Of a stretch of DNA of 64,000 nucleotides, positions 34,430-48,101 are shown piece after piece. Every line of letters starts with the position of its first letter. Position 1 is the stretch's first letter. Both the position numbers and the translations under genes were made by a program. The notes beneath the pieces are model-generated. The model did no database searches. It was not told the origin of the DNA and was given only the letters and a program-made list of their open reading frames with translations. The stretch is taken from assembly GCA_004352715.1 (NCBI GenBank), contig SCFE01000001.1, positions 5,223,698 through 5,287,697 on the forward strand, given 5' to 3'. This DNA is from Hofstenia miamia (Eukaryota > Xenacoelomorpha > Acoela).

Positions 34430-35740
34430 TACAAGTAGGATTTTGGCACTTGAACAATGTCTCAACTGTAATAATAGCAAACTTTTATATTGAGAAATAG
34501 TTTAAACAATGCAGTTTAAGCTAACACCAGCCCAACAAAGGGCTGAAGGAAATGCTAGAAAGCTTAACATTCATATTGATTCAAATTAGGTACAGGAAAA
34601 AATTGCCTAATTTATATTTAATTTTTTATTTCCAAAGAAATTGCAATTTTTAAACATTACTTTTTTCCAATAATTAAAAAGAATTTTTGTCAAATTTTAA
34701 CTACTAATATAGACAATAATTTCAAGGGATAATCATGAATAAATTATTTTTAAATTTTGTTTAGCATATATTTTATAATTTTTCAAAAAAAAATTGCAAA
34801 AAAGCTCTTCACAATGAATTTCATATATATTTATGACATCTAAACAGCATAATAATGAAAAAAGCATGATTTGCAAGCATTAGCTCATATATTATTTATT
34901 ATTAAATGTAACTCAGATGTCACTAGTGGTCCACCAGTCTGCCACTTTTGGTGCCAGTCCCACATATTCAATAATTTTATATATACCAACAATTTCCTTG
35001 GTACAATATTTCTATATGAGACTAAGTATTGGCTTCAATAGTTTGGCCTTAGGAACTCATTAAGCATCAGAATATTTGGAAGTGATATAGTCAACAATAG
35101 AGTAGCAACAAAATAGGTATCCTGACATAGGATCAGCTTGTGGGATTACAACATCAAACCATTTCCATTCAGTATGTTATGAGATGCCTTAATTGTCTAT
35201 ATGAGCAAAAAACCAGGAGTACTTAGCATGAATAGGAGCATGAATATTTGTTAACTTCAGAAAACCTGATGATGAACCAGAAAAAAACCTCTAGCAAGTC
35301 TAAAATTCATATAAAGCATGTGTAATATTTTTATAAACAAATCAGAGAAATTTTGTACCAGCTTTTGAGTCTCTGTTAAAAACATGGTAAGTTTCATGTT
35401 TTTTGCTAAGGTCACATTACCAATTTCTAAATGGTGACACCACTATCTTTGGTGTTTTGAGAGCACATGAAGAAGTTCAAATAATCTTTGCACAAGCCTT
35501 GATTTAGTTCCTTAGCAAGCCATTGGTGAGTATACTTACTACATAGTTTTAATGGGTATTTAATCAAAGTATGAAGTGCTCAATGTAACAGTTTGAAGCA
35601 ATTTAGTTTTGATGAAAGTGACTTATAGCATGAAAAATTTTACTTATTTGAGCTTGTATGTTTTCCAGTTCAATTGTTGTCTAGCAATATCTGTTTATGT
35701 GTGAAATACATGTACTTGTATTTGTGCAGCAAATATTATA
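34430..35740. other. AT-rich CpG-poor DNA, nothing recognised
   Basis: No coding, RNA or repeat feature that I can support. Confidence 0.5.
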
Positions 35741-35741
35741 A

Positions 35742-36040
35742 TTGATGGTCACCATTGACTTTACTGTAAGTAATGGAGCTTTTGTATGCCATTCTCAACT
35801 CAACAATTTATTTAAGCATGCATTCTCAATTATTGATTTTATTTCAATTTTAGAACCATGGAGATTGATCAGAAAGGATGATAAGCAATGTGATGTCTGT
35901 TCTTTAGACAAGAGGTGCTCTTTAGTGTGGGACTTTACAGTGATTGATGCAACAGCTCTCAGCAAGATTTCCATTTTCATTCCTACTAAGACTGCAACAG
36001 ATGTTGAATCCTGAAAAAGAGCAAAATATTGTAATAATGT
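35742..36040 (+). pseudogene. Fragment of retroelement-associated WDxTVxD module
   Basis: The open frame contains LEPWRLIRKDDKQCDVCSLD and then RCSLVWDFTVIDATALSKIS. This resembles the RPDGxT...GRxLxWDxTVxDT module found near the 3' end of retroelement-linked ORFs in many invertebrates. The family assignment is by eye and moderate. Confidence 0.4.
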
Positions 36041-36889
36041 CCAACAAGTTAATATATTTGAGCTAGAGCTGTCACTAGGACAATTATCATGTCATGTCAT
36101 GTTGTTAAAAATTTTCATGTCTTGTTTATTATGTTATATTAGATAAAATATATTCCACAAATATATTATATCATTAAGTTCTTTGCACACTTCTTATTGT
36201 CTATCATACATCAACATAGTATGACATTTGGCAACACAAAAAATTAGTCTATAACTACATAACAGAAAATACAAGAAGTCATGAAAAGACAATGATTGTC
36301 TTCAATGATGCAAATAACACTCCCAAATATTATATAATTAATTTTCAGCTATCAGGAAAATGAAAAGTCACTGCAATAGATTTTTTTAGTAGAGATGTTG
36401 AAATAGTGCACCATTATTATGCTCACAAATTTGCAGGTATGCAGTACTAACACCAAATCCTTTGATTATGCAAATTCAATTGTTCAAGTTTACAGACAAT
36501 TGTTACACAACATGGTGTTTGAATCTTCCTTCCCACAAGAATTTTGAAGAACTTCTGCAAATAAATATGTTTTATTTGAATAATCAGATTCAAGCAAAAA
36601 TATTAAAAATAATGTTTCTTTGAAGAACAGAGCTTATCTTATTGCAAAAATTGTATGTATTATAATGAAGCATTCACTTAGGTTAATGTATTTACAGATT
36701 CCTCAGTACAATACTGTCAAAAATTAGTCTTTAAGTAACAAACTTCATTAACTTAGAAATTACCCATAATTACCATTTCATTATAAAATAATATCTTTTA
36801 ATAAAATAGTGCATATTTAGAGGGAATTTTTGTAAAGAGGTGATGCTCAAGTTAAGCAAAATATATCTCTTTTAGTCTAATGTTTTTAT

Positions 36890-38330
36890 TAGGATGTGTA
36901 ATTGATTAAGTCTTACAATCACAATCCATTCAGTGCAGCTATAGCCCTTTGAAAAGCACTGGTTAGCTTGTGGTCTGATTATAACCATAAGTTTAATTGC
37001 TGACTAAGTATGCAATCATATAACTTAGATACAGAATCCATCACATATATCCTTCTACAATTGTCACATCTTACAGCTGCCTTTCTTGAAGATTGCAACT
37101 AGTTTGCTCAGATGTCAGGAAGCAGGGATCATGCAGGATAAGAATATAAGGTTAAAAACAAGAACAAGTAAGAGATCCCATTTTCTGGTAAGTATTTGAG
37201 GGCAGCTCCAGGTATGAAAAGGGCCCACAATTGCTTTTGTAATCACATGACTTTAGTGCTGATTCAATCTCATCAAATTCATTGGGATCATCAGTCACAG
37301 GTACTGAGAGTCCTCAACAATGAGCTAATAATTCAAAACATTCCAAACCATCTGCATTCAACTATTTTTCAAAATGATGTTTGAAGTCTTCATCAGGAGA
37401 GTCTGATTGAGACTCAGATGTTAAATTACTGTTCCAACTTATAGCTTCCCAAATTTTCTTTGAATTGTCACTTTGTAGTAGATTATCTAATCAGGAATAG
37501 GAATTTCATTTACTAAGTTCTGAGGTAGGATAATGCATTTTTTCAAAGTATTAATAATTACAGAATTCAAGCCATTAATAATAGAATCAATTTCATCAAA
37601 ACCCCATGGGTCTTCAATAGAATCATTTGAGTGTTTAAATTCAATACATTCTACATTGGGAACAATAATCTATTTTCAATGATTCTGATTGCTATGAGTG
37701 TAAGCTTTGGTAGCATGTTTGTCTAGGTCAGAAAATCTTGATAGCAATTCAGATGTAGAAGAGCCAGGAAACAGTGATAGGTGAATGGCTCAACAGTAAA
37801 CATAATCACTCATCAATTGATAGTGGGGATATACTCTCTATAAGAGTCTATAAGGTGAATCAGCAGGTGGAAAATTAAATTCTGAAGATTTTGTAAGCAC
37901 AGACATATAAAATTTGTCTAGAGTCTATAGATGCAACCTTATCTTACCAAACATTTGAAATTAAGATAGTACAACCTCCCCTGTGACTGTTGATTGCATG
38001 GTTCTTACTGTGTTGAAACCTGGTGCACTGAAGGGAAGCTGTGTCTATGTTTTATTACAGAAGACCATATCAGAGTTACATAAAAGTTTAAGAAATAATT
38101 CCATCTCCAACTTATTTTTAGCAGCATCAATGTTCCAATGGCTAATTACAAAATTAGTTTGACTATCTCAACTATTAACAAAATGAAAGAGTTCTCCATT
38201 TATCTACAACCACACCATCTTGTGGGGTCCTGTGTTTCTTCCAATCAACAATGGTAGTATGGTCCACAGATTTAAGTTTTCAATTTTTAGCTTCAAACAG
38301 CCACTTCCATACTTTATGGATTGGTAGATA
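36890..38330 (-). mobile_element. LINE fragment (endonuclease and start of reverse transcriptase)
   Basis: On the minus strand, broken frames give SHWNIDAAKNKLEMELFLK (start of an APE-type endonuclease), a FPPADSPY block, SVPVTDDPNEFDEIESALKS and KSNCGPFSYLELP. Next come KLVAIFKKGSCKM, DNCRRIYVMDSVSKLYD and LSQQLNLWL, the start of a LINE reverse transcriptase. Multiple stops. The catalytic part of the RT is not present downstream. Confidence 0.75.
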
Positions 38331-39154
38331 AGAGTTGCAGTTCATACAGACAGCTTTGATTGCAGCCTTTCTACTGGCATTGAGTTTCACTGAATTCCTA
38401 AGAACATATGTCATTACTTTCAAGGATTATCAGTACAAAGTGATTGTGCCCAGAGGCTTTGACCCAAGGCACTTGATAGAGTATTGGAAACCTGGGCTTA
38501 CACCAGTAGTCCTGAATACTAATATCACTTGATTCAGTATGTCCTAATAACACAAGATTTTGTTATCTAGTTGTTCCAAAAGTTACTGCTGATTATTGAC
38601 TGTACTTTGTAGATCAGTTATCTCTAAGTGCAGATCTTTTTCTTTTCATTCATAACTGTAATCAATTCATCTTTCATTGTATCAATTTTAGTAAATGTAT
38701 CAAGAGAAAATTTTCAAAATAGCACTCTATTATATGGGGAGTTGGAGCATTTGTAATCAAATCAACTAAAATGAATTTGTTGATTGCATTGACGTTTGAC
38801 TTTGGTAAATTATGTAATTCTTCAATCAATAAAGGTATGGTTGTGTGTGAAGTGGTAATATCCAAAAAGTGAAGGTAGATAGATGTAATCTGAAATTAAC
38901 TTCAAAATATGAATTTGAACAACAATGGAGAACAAAGGTTTGAACCAACTGTCTACAGTGTGAGTTGTTTGCACATATCACCAAAAGGCTTAAAGCATAC
39001 CATGCTATATTCATCAAATTTTGTAGAAACATTCCATATTGGATATATTCATCAAACCTTGAATTAAAAACAATGACAGAGATATAAAATAAATCCAATG
39101 AAATCTATAAAATCAATTGCTACTGTGGTGAGTACAATATTGGATATACAGCAT

Positions 39155-40473
39155 AGTTCAGAAAAACATTAAATTAAAAATAACTTCAAAAGTTCTAAAG
39201 ATTAACCTATTTTATTTTTTTTTACAAACCACAATAGATGGAAATTAATAAAAAAACAAATAAAATTTACATTTATTGATGATGTCTCACTGGATAATGT
39301 AAAAACAATTATGCTTTGAAAATGGCATCTTCTAAATGTGCATTTTGCACCATAAATTCTTCTAATCTTTTGGTGAAGCTGTCAAATGCTCTTTCCAACA
39401 CTGCCCTGGGTATAGAAGCAATTTCCTTTATAATAGCCTCTTTTAGTTCACCTAGTGTGTAAAGTTTGTTTGTGTAAACTTTGAATTTGAAGTATCCCCA
39501 AAATAAAGTTACAAACACTGAGATTTGGAATTCATGCACACCAAGCAATCCTGCCATGGCATAAGATGACATAGTTGACAAACTCTGTCTTTAAATATTC
39601 CATTACATTATTGGCTGTATGAGAAGTTGCTCCATCTTGTTGCAACCAAGTGTTTCTCAAAACTAGATGTTTCTTTTTAAGTTCATTCATCAAGAACCAT
39701 TCAACATTCTCAGGTATCACTTGCTGCCAAATGTAACAGTTTGTGCATTTTCTTCAAAAAAGTATGGCCTGATGACACATGTTTTGGTTACTCTCACACC
39801 ACACTGTAATTTTTCCACTCTGCAGAGGGCATTGATGAAACTCTTGAGGGTTTGAGTTTGACCAATAATGAAAATTTTGTTTGTTGACAAACCCATTGAC
39901 ATGAAAATAAGTCTCATCACTAATCACAAGAATTGTGTTGTCATTCAATAAGTCTATTATTTGTTCTGAAAATGACTTCTGATTTTCATAGTCATGAGGC
40001 TGAATTTTGTAAACAATTGAAATTTTATATGGATGGAAGTGCAGTTTATAGTGGAAAATTCATTTTACTGTGATTTTAGACAAGTGAAGAGCAGCAGCAT
40101 GCTTAATGACAGATTACTTTAGTGCACTTGTAACTGTTTCATTCACTTATTCAACATTCTCCAGTATTTTGACAGACCTTGGACATCCTGTAGGTTTATG
40201 TTTTAGTGCTGAACCAGTAGATCTGAAGTTATTTACTCATAGAAATATTGTGATGGAATTCTTCCTCTTAGCAGAACATTGAAATGCCTACAAAACTCAT
40301 GTTGGGTAGCAACACAAGAATCATCACTCTTAATGTACATCTCAACAATGAATTCATGGTGCTCACTCAACCATGCCTTCATCCCTAATGTAGCATATGT
40401 GCTAATCCCATAAGCCCTCATATTTTCACATGTTCAGCTGTGTGCTAAAAAAACTGTTAGGTTTTCCTGAACC
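39155..40473 (-). mobile_element. Mariner-like transposon remnant
   Basis: The ends carry an imperfect inverted repeat (AGTTCAGAAAAACATT versus GGTTCAGGAAAACCTAA read from the other end), giving about 1.32 kb, the normal size of mariner. Minus-strand frames include an N-terminal helix-turn-helix region (FIVEMYIKSDDS, FCRHFNVLLRGRIPS), VISDETYFHVNG with the first catalytic Asp, and WLQQDGATSHTANN with the second. The third site reads PNLSVCNF, an Asn where Asp is required. Several stops and frameshifts; inactive. Confidence 0.85.
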
Positions 40474-40479
40474 TTTCTG

Positions 40480-42000
40480 TAGTGCAGACAACTAAGCAGA
40501 AGAAGCATACAACTAAGTCAAAAACATCAGAAAATCTAAGAAAATCTGGATTAAATTATGACATCAAAATCTTAAGATCTACCATACCCAAAAACTCTAA
40601 AAATAATTGAAAGCATATACATAAGACCAATGCCACCAAGTCTTAGTACCAAAGATGATTACATATATCAGCATAAATTACTGATAATCAATGTATAATT
40701 GAATAGTAATATATTTAGTGCATATTTAGAGGGAATTTTGTAAAGTAATTATGCTCAAGTTGAGTGGAATATATCTTTTTTAGTCAACAACAATAAGTTA
40801 TTCCTTATTCTCTTCCAGTTACCACAAGACTTAAATTATATTTTGTCTACATCTTCCCCACTAATATTTATGCATCTAAAATCTGGTATCCATCCATTGT
40901 TGAACACCAAAAACTTGAAACTTTTTAATATAGATGTTTGAAGTGGATTTGCAATAGTAGTTCTTATAAGGATCATCTACTGCAATTGCTAAATAAGCTT
41001 TTTGGGCAAGATTGACTTTCTAGTCTGGAATTAGAATTTGAATGAAATTCTTAGACAAACCACTATGGAATTTACAGCATGCTTTCTTTGTCCTTACATG
41101 AGTTCACACAAACAGTTCCAACTCCAATTTCTTCATTTAAAAAGTAAAGCCCACAAATTCTCTTTATAAATATACTTCACTAGAGATATTCAGCCAACCA
41201 TAGTTTTTAAGAGTGAACTGAAATCACTATTTTGTTATTTTGCAAGTGATCACTATGATCATTATTATAATGCCATTTTTTGTTCAATTTGTCCTTTACT
41301 ACACTTAAATCAATATATTCACATTCAAATTTTGGTTGTACAAAATTTCAAGCACAATTTCAAGCAAATTTCTTACAAGCTAATGAACATTTAAATTAAA
41401 TGAGTACTCATTAGAAGTCCCTTTTTCTTTTAAGAAGTACATATGTACAGCATTTTTACTTGCATTATCTAAGGATCTAATGTCAATCAGAAGTTTTTTA
41501 AATATATCAGTAGCTACTTCAAAACACATCTACTTTCCATAGCTACTGTTATTACCCTGAGTTTTTAAAAATATTTTGCATCTGTTATTATATTGCAAAC
41601 TCTGATTCTTTTGAAAATATTAAGTTTTTTCAAAACAGAACTCCTAAAAAATATAGTGTAGCAAGATATTTTACATAGCTAGATGGACACAAAATTTTGA
41701 AATTTAATTAGTTAGAAGTAACATGAGAATATCTGGGAATATCAGCAATTATGTTAGGAGCCCAGTTAGTTATGTTGCTAAGACATTTCCAAAAAAGTTT
41801 ATGCTCACCAGCACACAGAATTTACTTAGTATTCCATATATATTTGATTTACATAATTTAATAAGAAAGTTTTTTGGGATACAGGCTTATACTATTTTTA
41901 GTTTGGAGTAAAAACTAACAACATTTCAAATTTTTGGTTCAAGAAAATTCTTAAAATTCAGCAAACTATTATATTTAATAATCTATACCTACATATTTAG
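40480..42000. other. CpG-poor AT-rich DNA, no assignable feature
   Basis: Broken minus-strand coding-like frames at about 40830-41560 suggest another decayed mobile element, but I recognise no domain. Confidence 0.4.
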
Positions 42001-42004
42001 CTGT

Positions 42005-43105
42005 ACTAAATACTACTACTACTACTACTACTTAAGATTCTTGACATACATTTTTTGTACACATATAGATTTGTATTTAAATCTTGACTTAATTAGTGAT
42101 ATGTACAGTGTTAATTCAAATCAAAACAGTAACTGAGGAAGACAATAAACCTAATATAATTTACCAAATATAATGCACCAGTGTTGAAGATTGTATTGGT
42201 GTTTTCAGTAGTAAATATTTTAGTTTTAAATTGTAAAGTAGATTGTACTAATAAAAATAATTTATTTTCAAACCTTTGTATTATACAAAAAGTATAAAAA
42301 TACTTATTAAGGTTTAAAGTAAATTGTTTTCTTTCATTCCACTTATTTGCAAATTGATATTACTTAGTTACAGACTTTATTCTTTGAATATCCAAATAAG
42401 TTTTTGTTTTTGGTGATAATTCTGATTTAATTTATTCTTTAATTCTTTAAAATTAGATTCTTCTTAGAATTCATGTGATTATTTGTTTCATAGATCAATA
42501 CAGTAATTAATAAAAAATTTCTTCATGTTATTTTTTCTAAATTTAATTTTCCTATAGCACTTATTTCTAACATGGAGTTTTGATGAAATATCTTTGTTTA
42601 ATCAAATTTTGAAAAATATTTGTAGTAAATTTAATTTTTGTAGATAGTTTAATGAAAAAAGATTGTAAATTCTTCTGATGTTTTTGATTGCTTTTTTTCA
42701 AATATGACAGCTAAACTCCAATTCAACATTCCTTCTAACTTATTTTTTGATCACATAGATATGTTTGTCAACAAACATGATTAAAATAAATATTGAGGCA
42801 GAATATATGATTTCAATATCATTCCATTTAATTGGTATAAAGCTTTGTAAATTTCAGAGTGTTTTGATCCCTTGAGACATTTTTTTATTATTCTGTTCAT
42901 ATGTTCTTTAAATATTAATTATCAAAAATAATACCTAGGTATACAATTTTATTTTCTTCTTCAATGGTTTTACTGTTTACTTATAGGCTTAATTTCTCAT
43001 CATTTGCTTTGCTTAGGACCATAAACTTTGTTTTTTCAATATTTACCTTCATTTTATTATTATCAAAATATAAGATAGCTCTGTCTAATGCATTGTGTAA
43101 ATCTT
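42005..43105 (-). mobile_element. LINE 3' fragment with (TAG)n tail, minus strand
   Basis: Minus frames at 43100-42880 read TKFMVLSKANDEKLSL and SKTIEEENKIVYLGIIFDN, the RT palm/thumb region before the C terminus. The same block occurs at 58090-58280. Downstream on the minus strand the fragment runs to a (TAG)n tract at 42005-42035. Stops are frequent. Confidence 0.7.
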
Positions 43106-43484
43106 CAGGTTTGGTTGTACATAATAATTTTGTATATAATAATATTGCAATTTATTTTCCTAACAAAACCCAATCTATGAGGTAGCCATGTAGGAAACTT
43201 TAAGTGTAATGAAGTGTAAAAGACAAACTAATATTCTTACAGCTTAACAAAAGTGGTATTATATTTACTACTCCATTACATAACACTCTACCATTCATCA
43301 TGAAACACTTCATAAGATACAGTAATATTTCATTAAGTAATACCAAAATATTAAAAGTAGGCACATGTTTGATAATTTGGTAAGCAAAGGATAACTCATA
43401 ATTGTGAACATTTATTCTCATCATTACTAAATATTCCTAAAAGCCAAAACCATGCCTATGAATAACCATATTAAATTTTAGAAA

Positions 43485-45085
43485 TACGCTTTCCATAATA
43501 GTGTGAGCTTACTTCCTAGGCAACAACTGACCAAAACTCCAATTATTTCCTGAAATTTTGGCATAAAAGTGATTATTTGGATCAATTTAACCACATCTTG
43601 GGAAAGATGAAATCAATTGGCTTGCAAGAGGAATTAGAAAATTGACTGCTTTTAAATTAACTAAACAGTAATTACATAGAGTGAGGCGACTAATTGTGGA
43701 GCAGGACAGACTGTCAAAAATAATGAAATTATATTTTCAAACTTCATGAATTTGCAGGGACAGGGCAAGCAAAGAATTGTCTTGCAGAATCTCCATCAAC
43801 TTTTGATAAAAAATTCTGTACTTGCAGCAAATACAGCCCTGGTATGAGAAAATGGTATTTCAATCCCAGCACAATTGGAGTATAAAATTGTTGAAGATGT
43901 ATGTGCCCAATGTGAAGTGTTGTTTTCCAATTATTTGATTTATGCTTTGATCAAAGGTGACAGTATATGTCTGAAGAGATACTTAATAAACTGCTTTATA
44001 AAAAATTCAATAAATATTTGTAATTTTATTGACATGAACATTATATTTTCAAAACACAAAGGTCTTCGCAAAGTTAGTACATTAATTTGCAAACCTCATT
44101 GATAATCAGAAGGAGTAACTATTACAAAAGAAAAAAATTAATTAGTTCATCCAAAAAACGAGCAGCACTAAAAAGTACAATTGGATTCCCAATGTACAGT
44201 AGTTATTATGAGAACAATGCAATGTATCTAAATAAATAAATGTACAAAATCATATTATTGTTAAATATCTAACACAAATTTGTTTGTTTTATTTTGTTTT
44301 GCATGAACTTAATGTCATTCCTGTCTTTTCTTTAATGAATTGGCATGGCCTCTCTATATATTATCTATCATATATATAAAAATAAGTGATGAGTTTAGGT
44401 GCCATTTTGCGTTTTTTCAATAAACTATTTAAGTAACCATTATAACAGGGGCAGTTGTAGAGGAGACCCTGCCCCATCTCAAAAAAGAAACATTTATTAA
44501 AATCTTGCACTAAAACATTAGAAATCGAACTTCTGTTGTGCCCAATTATGGCTCAATTTGGATCCTCTAAAAATTTTCTATATTCACTCCTTAATTATAT
44601 CGATTTTTTATGTGTTGTAAATAATGCACTTCAATACTGACATTTTTGTCTGTGATAAATCCATAATGAAAAAAAACCTTCCAAATATATTCTTTAAATA
44701 ACTTTGTATAACAAATATAAACTACTTCAAGTTCTTCCTTTAAACTTTTGAATAGATTGATGATAAAGTAACTTTTTTTCTAAAGTAAAAAATATTTACT
44801 ATTAACTTAATTGTAAAATACTATAAAATTCACTAAATAGTTGCTAATATTATCTTATTAGGTTCAACATTACAGTTTATGCCTTTTAGGCTCTAAAATA
44901 ATATAGCTGATATCACGAGATGTCTTCATATATATCACTACAATTCATTTGAAAATGTTATAGCAGAAGATTGGTCGCATGTGAGATATCTGCTAACTCA
45001 AAATATGCGATATTAAGACCACGTACATGCATATCCTTTTTCCACTTTATACAGCATATACTTAAAACGCACGGCCAATAGGTTA
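43485..45085. other. AT-rich intergenic DNA, CpG returns
   Basis: CpG dinucleotides reappear at about 43485. No gene or repeat recognised. Confidence 0.5.
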
Positions 45086-45169
45086 TTAAAAATGCAGCAC
45101 ATTTATTAAAAATGACATAGAAAAGAAATAATACCCTTCACAGTGGAATGGAATGAATCTCTTTTGAGC

Positions 45170-45391
45170 ATGTTTTGTTGTAAAATAGTAGAGTGATTTA
45201 TGAGGCGAGGTAGATTCCTTAAAAAGTGATTGATAATTGAACCTAGCAATATCAACTACTCTCTCACAAAACTCTGGATATTCAACCTTATCATAATGTC
45301 TCCATCCCATGTTCAAAAGTATCATTTTTACTTGAGTAGCTGTTAGTGGTTGGCCTAATGCTTCTTCGAAAACATATTTTAGCTTCATTGC
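45170..45391 (-). CDS. Candidate exon, EF-hand-like protein (3' exon)
   Basis: An acceptor GTAGTGTTTAG|GCA at 45391 opens a frame with AMKLKYVFEEALGQPLTATQ, then VKMILLNMGWRHYDKV and EYPEFCERVVDIARFN. The helix-loop-helix spacing and EYPEFC resemble a degenerate EF-hand without the calcium-binding acidic loop. Phase 0 matches the donor of the candidate exon at 49035-49257. The frame stays open to 45086, so the 3' border is uncertain. I do not recognise a named family. Confidence 0.4.
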
Positions 45392-46339
45392 CTAAACACT
45401 ACAAATTATACATTTGAAAAAAATAAATTTTAAATAATCAAAAAACATTAGCTATACCTATTACCTATATTAATATAAATCCAAATTATTTTTTAAGTAC
45501 ACAATTATCAAGAATGTTTGCTACTTTCTTGTAAATTCATATTGATAGTCTGTGGAATTTATGGTCAGGGTAAATCTTGCAAACCGCGACATCTTGCAAC
45601 GACGCTTCCTCAGTTGGATAGTTCAATATTTTTGATATCTTTATTTGTTCTTGAACTATAAGAGCCTAAGAATGTTTTTCAAAAAACTGCAATTTTTCAA
45701 AAAATTTCAAAGCTGTTAAAGTTAATACAAAAATCCTTTTAATTCTTTCTTAAATCGCTTTATTTTAATTGCCCATACCAAACAACAATAGGTTTTGTTA
45801 TTTTAGGCAATCTTCAAAGAACCAAATTTTGCATATTTTACCTTAAACTGTCTAGCTTTCATTATAAAGGAAAAACCATTTTTCCACATTTACAATAAAT
45901 TTTCTACAAGTCTATAAGAAAATTTAAAAATTGTTTGGCATGCGCAGATCTATTGGGGAACATGCTTCAGTGCAATTCTGAAAATTTCCGTTAATTGCTG
46001 TGGCTGAACTGTTGAAAAAATTAACAATTTTTCTTTGAAAATTTCTAATTTTTGAAAAATATTTAAATTTTTTCCATACCTATTGTTCATGAATTTATAA
46101 ATTTTTGAGTCAATAGGACTTTGACTGCTTTTTGATATGTACAAAATATTCCAAACCAATTTGAGGCGTGCTGTGCCCATAGTCAGAGGTCGCGGGGCCT
46201 GTCTGTATTTCTACAGATTAACTGTCATATTTCAAGAGTAACAAAGTATCATTTGTCATATTTAATGACTTCTGCAGACGTGCGTCATGGGTAAATCAAC
46301 CAGCAATCTTCAAATTCTTAACGCTAATCCTCACACCCT

Positions 46340-46930
46340 TTTCTATGTAAGTTGGTTTCATAAAGGGGGGGTAAATATACCCCAGGTTTATTTTTGATAT
46401 AATAATTCTATTGTCATGAAATTTGGCGCAAAGGTACCATGGGATAAAAAGTTTGAAAAAATTCCAAAGAAACATTTTTATCAGAAATTTTTGCTGACAT
46501 CAGAATTTTTTTGCAAAAAATTGGATAAAAATGCTGACATGTCCTATGTCAAAATGGCTATTATTTTTGGCAACTTTTAATCTTTTTCTATTCAAAATAC
46601 AAATTATAAGCTCTAGTAATAACATAAGACATATTAATTTGTAGTTATTAATGCTGATGTCAGCATTTTTTGTAGCTAGCGCAGTTTTTATATTTCTATA
46701 TTAAAATAAATCTCAATCACCTTTGACAAAACAATCATAATTCCTTGACAAAAAAATGTTTTCGCCCTAAATTTCTCACAGAAAGTGTAAAACTAAATTT
46801 AATGCCTTGAAAAGTTCAGCCAACCTTTCAAATATGATTTAAAAAAGTTATTAACAGAAATTCACATGGTTGAGTAAATTTACCTCCTTCTCAAGAATAG
46901 GATTATTCAAAAAGAATCTCTGATTAACTA
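46340..46930. repeat. Possible MITE with GGGGTAAATATACCCC hairpin
   Basis: A run of G followed by TAAATATA and CCCC near 46365, and AGTAAATTTACCTCC near 46870, recall the G-run palindromes of the MITE at 14493-15260. I could not define matching ends. Confidence 0.25.
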
Positions 46931-47767
46931 GCTTATGAACAGCCATAAATGGAATAACACAATGTAGTGGAATCTTTACGTTAAAATAATATGTTGTGTT
47001 CCTAATATTCCCTAAGCAACGTTGAACGTTTACTCATAGAAAATTTTAGCCGGCAGGTCCAGCTTATAAAGAAAATTAAGTGTTTATTGAAAATAAACTG
47101 TATAAGTTAAAACGAGGAAACGAGTTGAAATCATTTTTCCATCGCTTAAGCAAAATGTAGAGTCCACACATAATATTTGCACAAAATTATTAAATTTATA
47201 TATTAAAACATTTAATTGAAAAAAGTACATGAATACTTTCGCAGGTAACTCTAACGTAATATCGTTTTTTCATGACCCGCTTCCAACTTTGATGCAAACG
47301 TTAAGAACTGATTTTATTGAGTTAATTATCCTAGGTGTATTCAAATGTTGCACGCAATAGCATTATTCCACTCAACAATGGAATGGATGAAATGACTTCT
47401 AGCAGGATGGGTGAAAGGGATATGTTTACCCAATAGAATATTTTCTATTTGGCAAAGAGTTTTATTTGGAGTTACAAAAGAACCAAACAAAGCCCGTAGT
47501 TGCGGATAGAGGCACTACTTGGAGACATTCCCTCATAAACTCTGCAATGCTTTGAGTTACACTACGGCGTAGGAAGTACATGATAGAATAGATGACGGTT
47601 CTTTATCACTTGATACAATTTCATTAATCTTTTGTGTCAAAGTCAAATGAATCCATCCTCATGCATCAGTTTTTCCTCGAATACTGCGCTTCAAAATAAA
47701 ATTAAAAAACAACAGTGTAACAGTCTATGGACATTGAACACATAGAAAACGAGGGTTAAGATTCATT

Positions 47768-48101
47768 TTACTAATAAATGTACGTTCTTGCGTTGCATGA
47801 TGCTCGATTTACCCCAACTCAAAAATAGATGTCAGTTAATTTTTGAAAAGCATTTGGATCAAATACACACTACTCAATTACTCGTTTGGTCCCTCCATTA
47901 CCTTTTCCTGAACAAAGGAGATGTNNNNNNNNNNNNNNNNNNNNTTACTAATAAATGTACGTTCTTGCGTTGCATGATGCTCGATTTACCCCAACTCAAA
48001 AATAGATGTCAGTTAATTTTTGAAAAGCATTTGGATCAAATACACACTACTCAATTACTCGTTTGGTCCCTCCATTACCTTTTCCTGAACAAAGGAGATG
48101 T
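47768..48101. repeat. 157-bp direct duplication flanking a 20-N gap (assembly artefact)
   Basis: 47768-47924 and 47945-48101 are identical by eye and separated by exactly 20 Ns. Sequence continues uniquely outside. This is the pattern of overlapping contig ends joined without merging; the true sequence probably has one copy. Confidence 0.9.

Larger units (their letters stand above)
23080..43480. other. CpG-desert block
   Basis: Reading every line, I count roughly a dozen CG dinucleotides in about 20.4 kb, for example near 23265, 24079, 26609, 27087, 28650, 31669, 32180, 33336 and 38791. Neighbouring DNA has about one every 40-50 bases. CA and TG are abundant. The depletion covers transposons and unique sequence alike and starts and stops sharply. 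It is a compositional block, not a gene. Confidence 0.9.

Noticed and set aside
38335-38532. 65-codon plus-strand frame with a hydrophobic N terminus resembling a signal peptide
   Set aside because: It is antisense to the region just upstream of the minus-strand LINE fragment, has no homology I recognise and no splice context.
41999-42040. CRISPR-like or functional short tandem array at the TAC repeats
   Set aside because: It is a simple trinucleotide tail of a minus-strand LINE, with no spacers.
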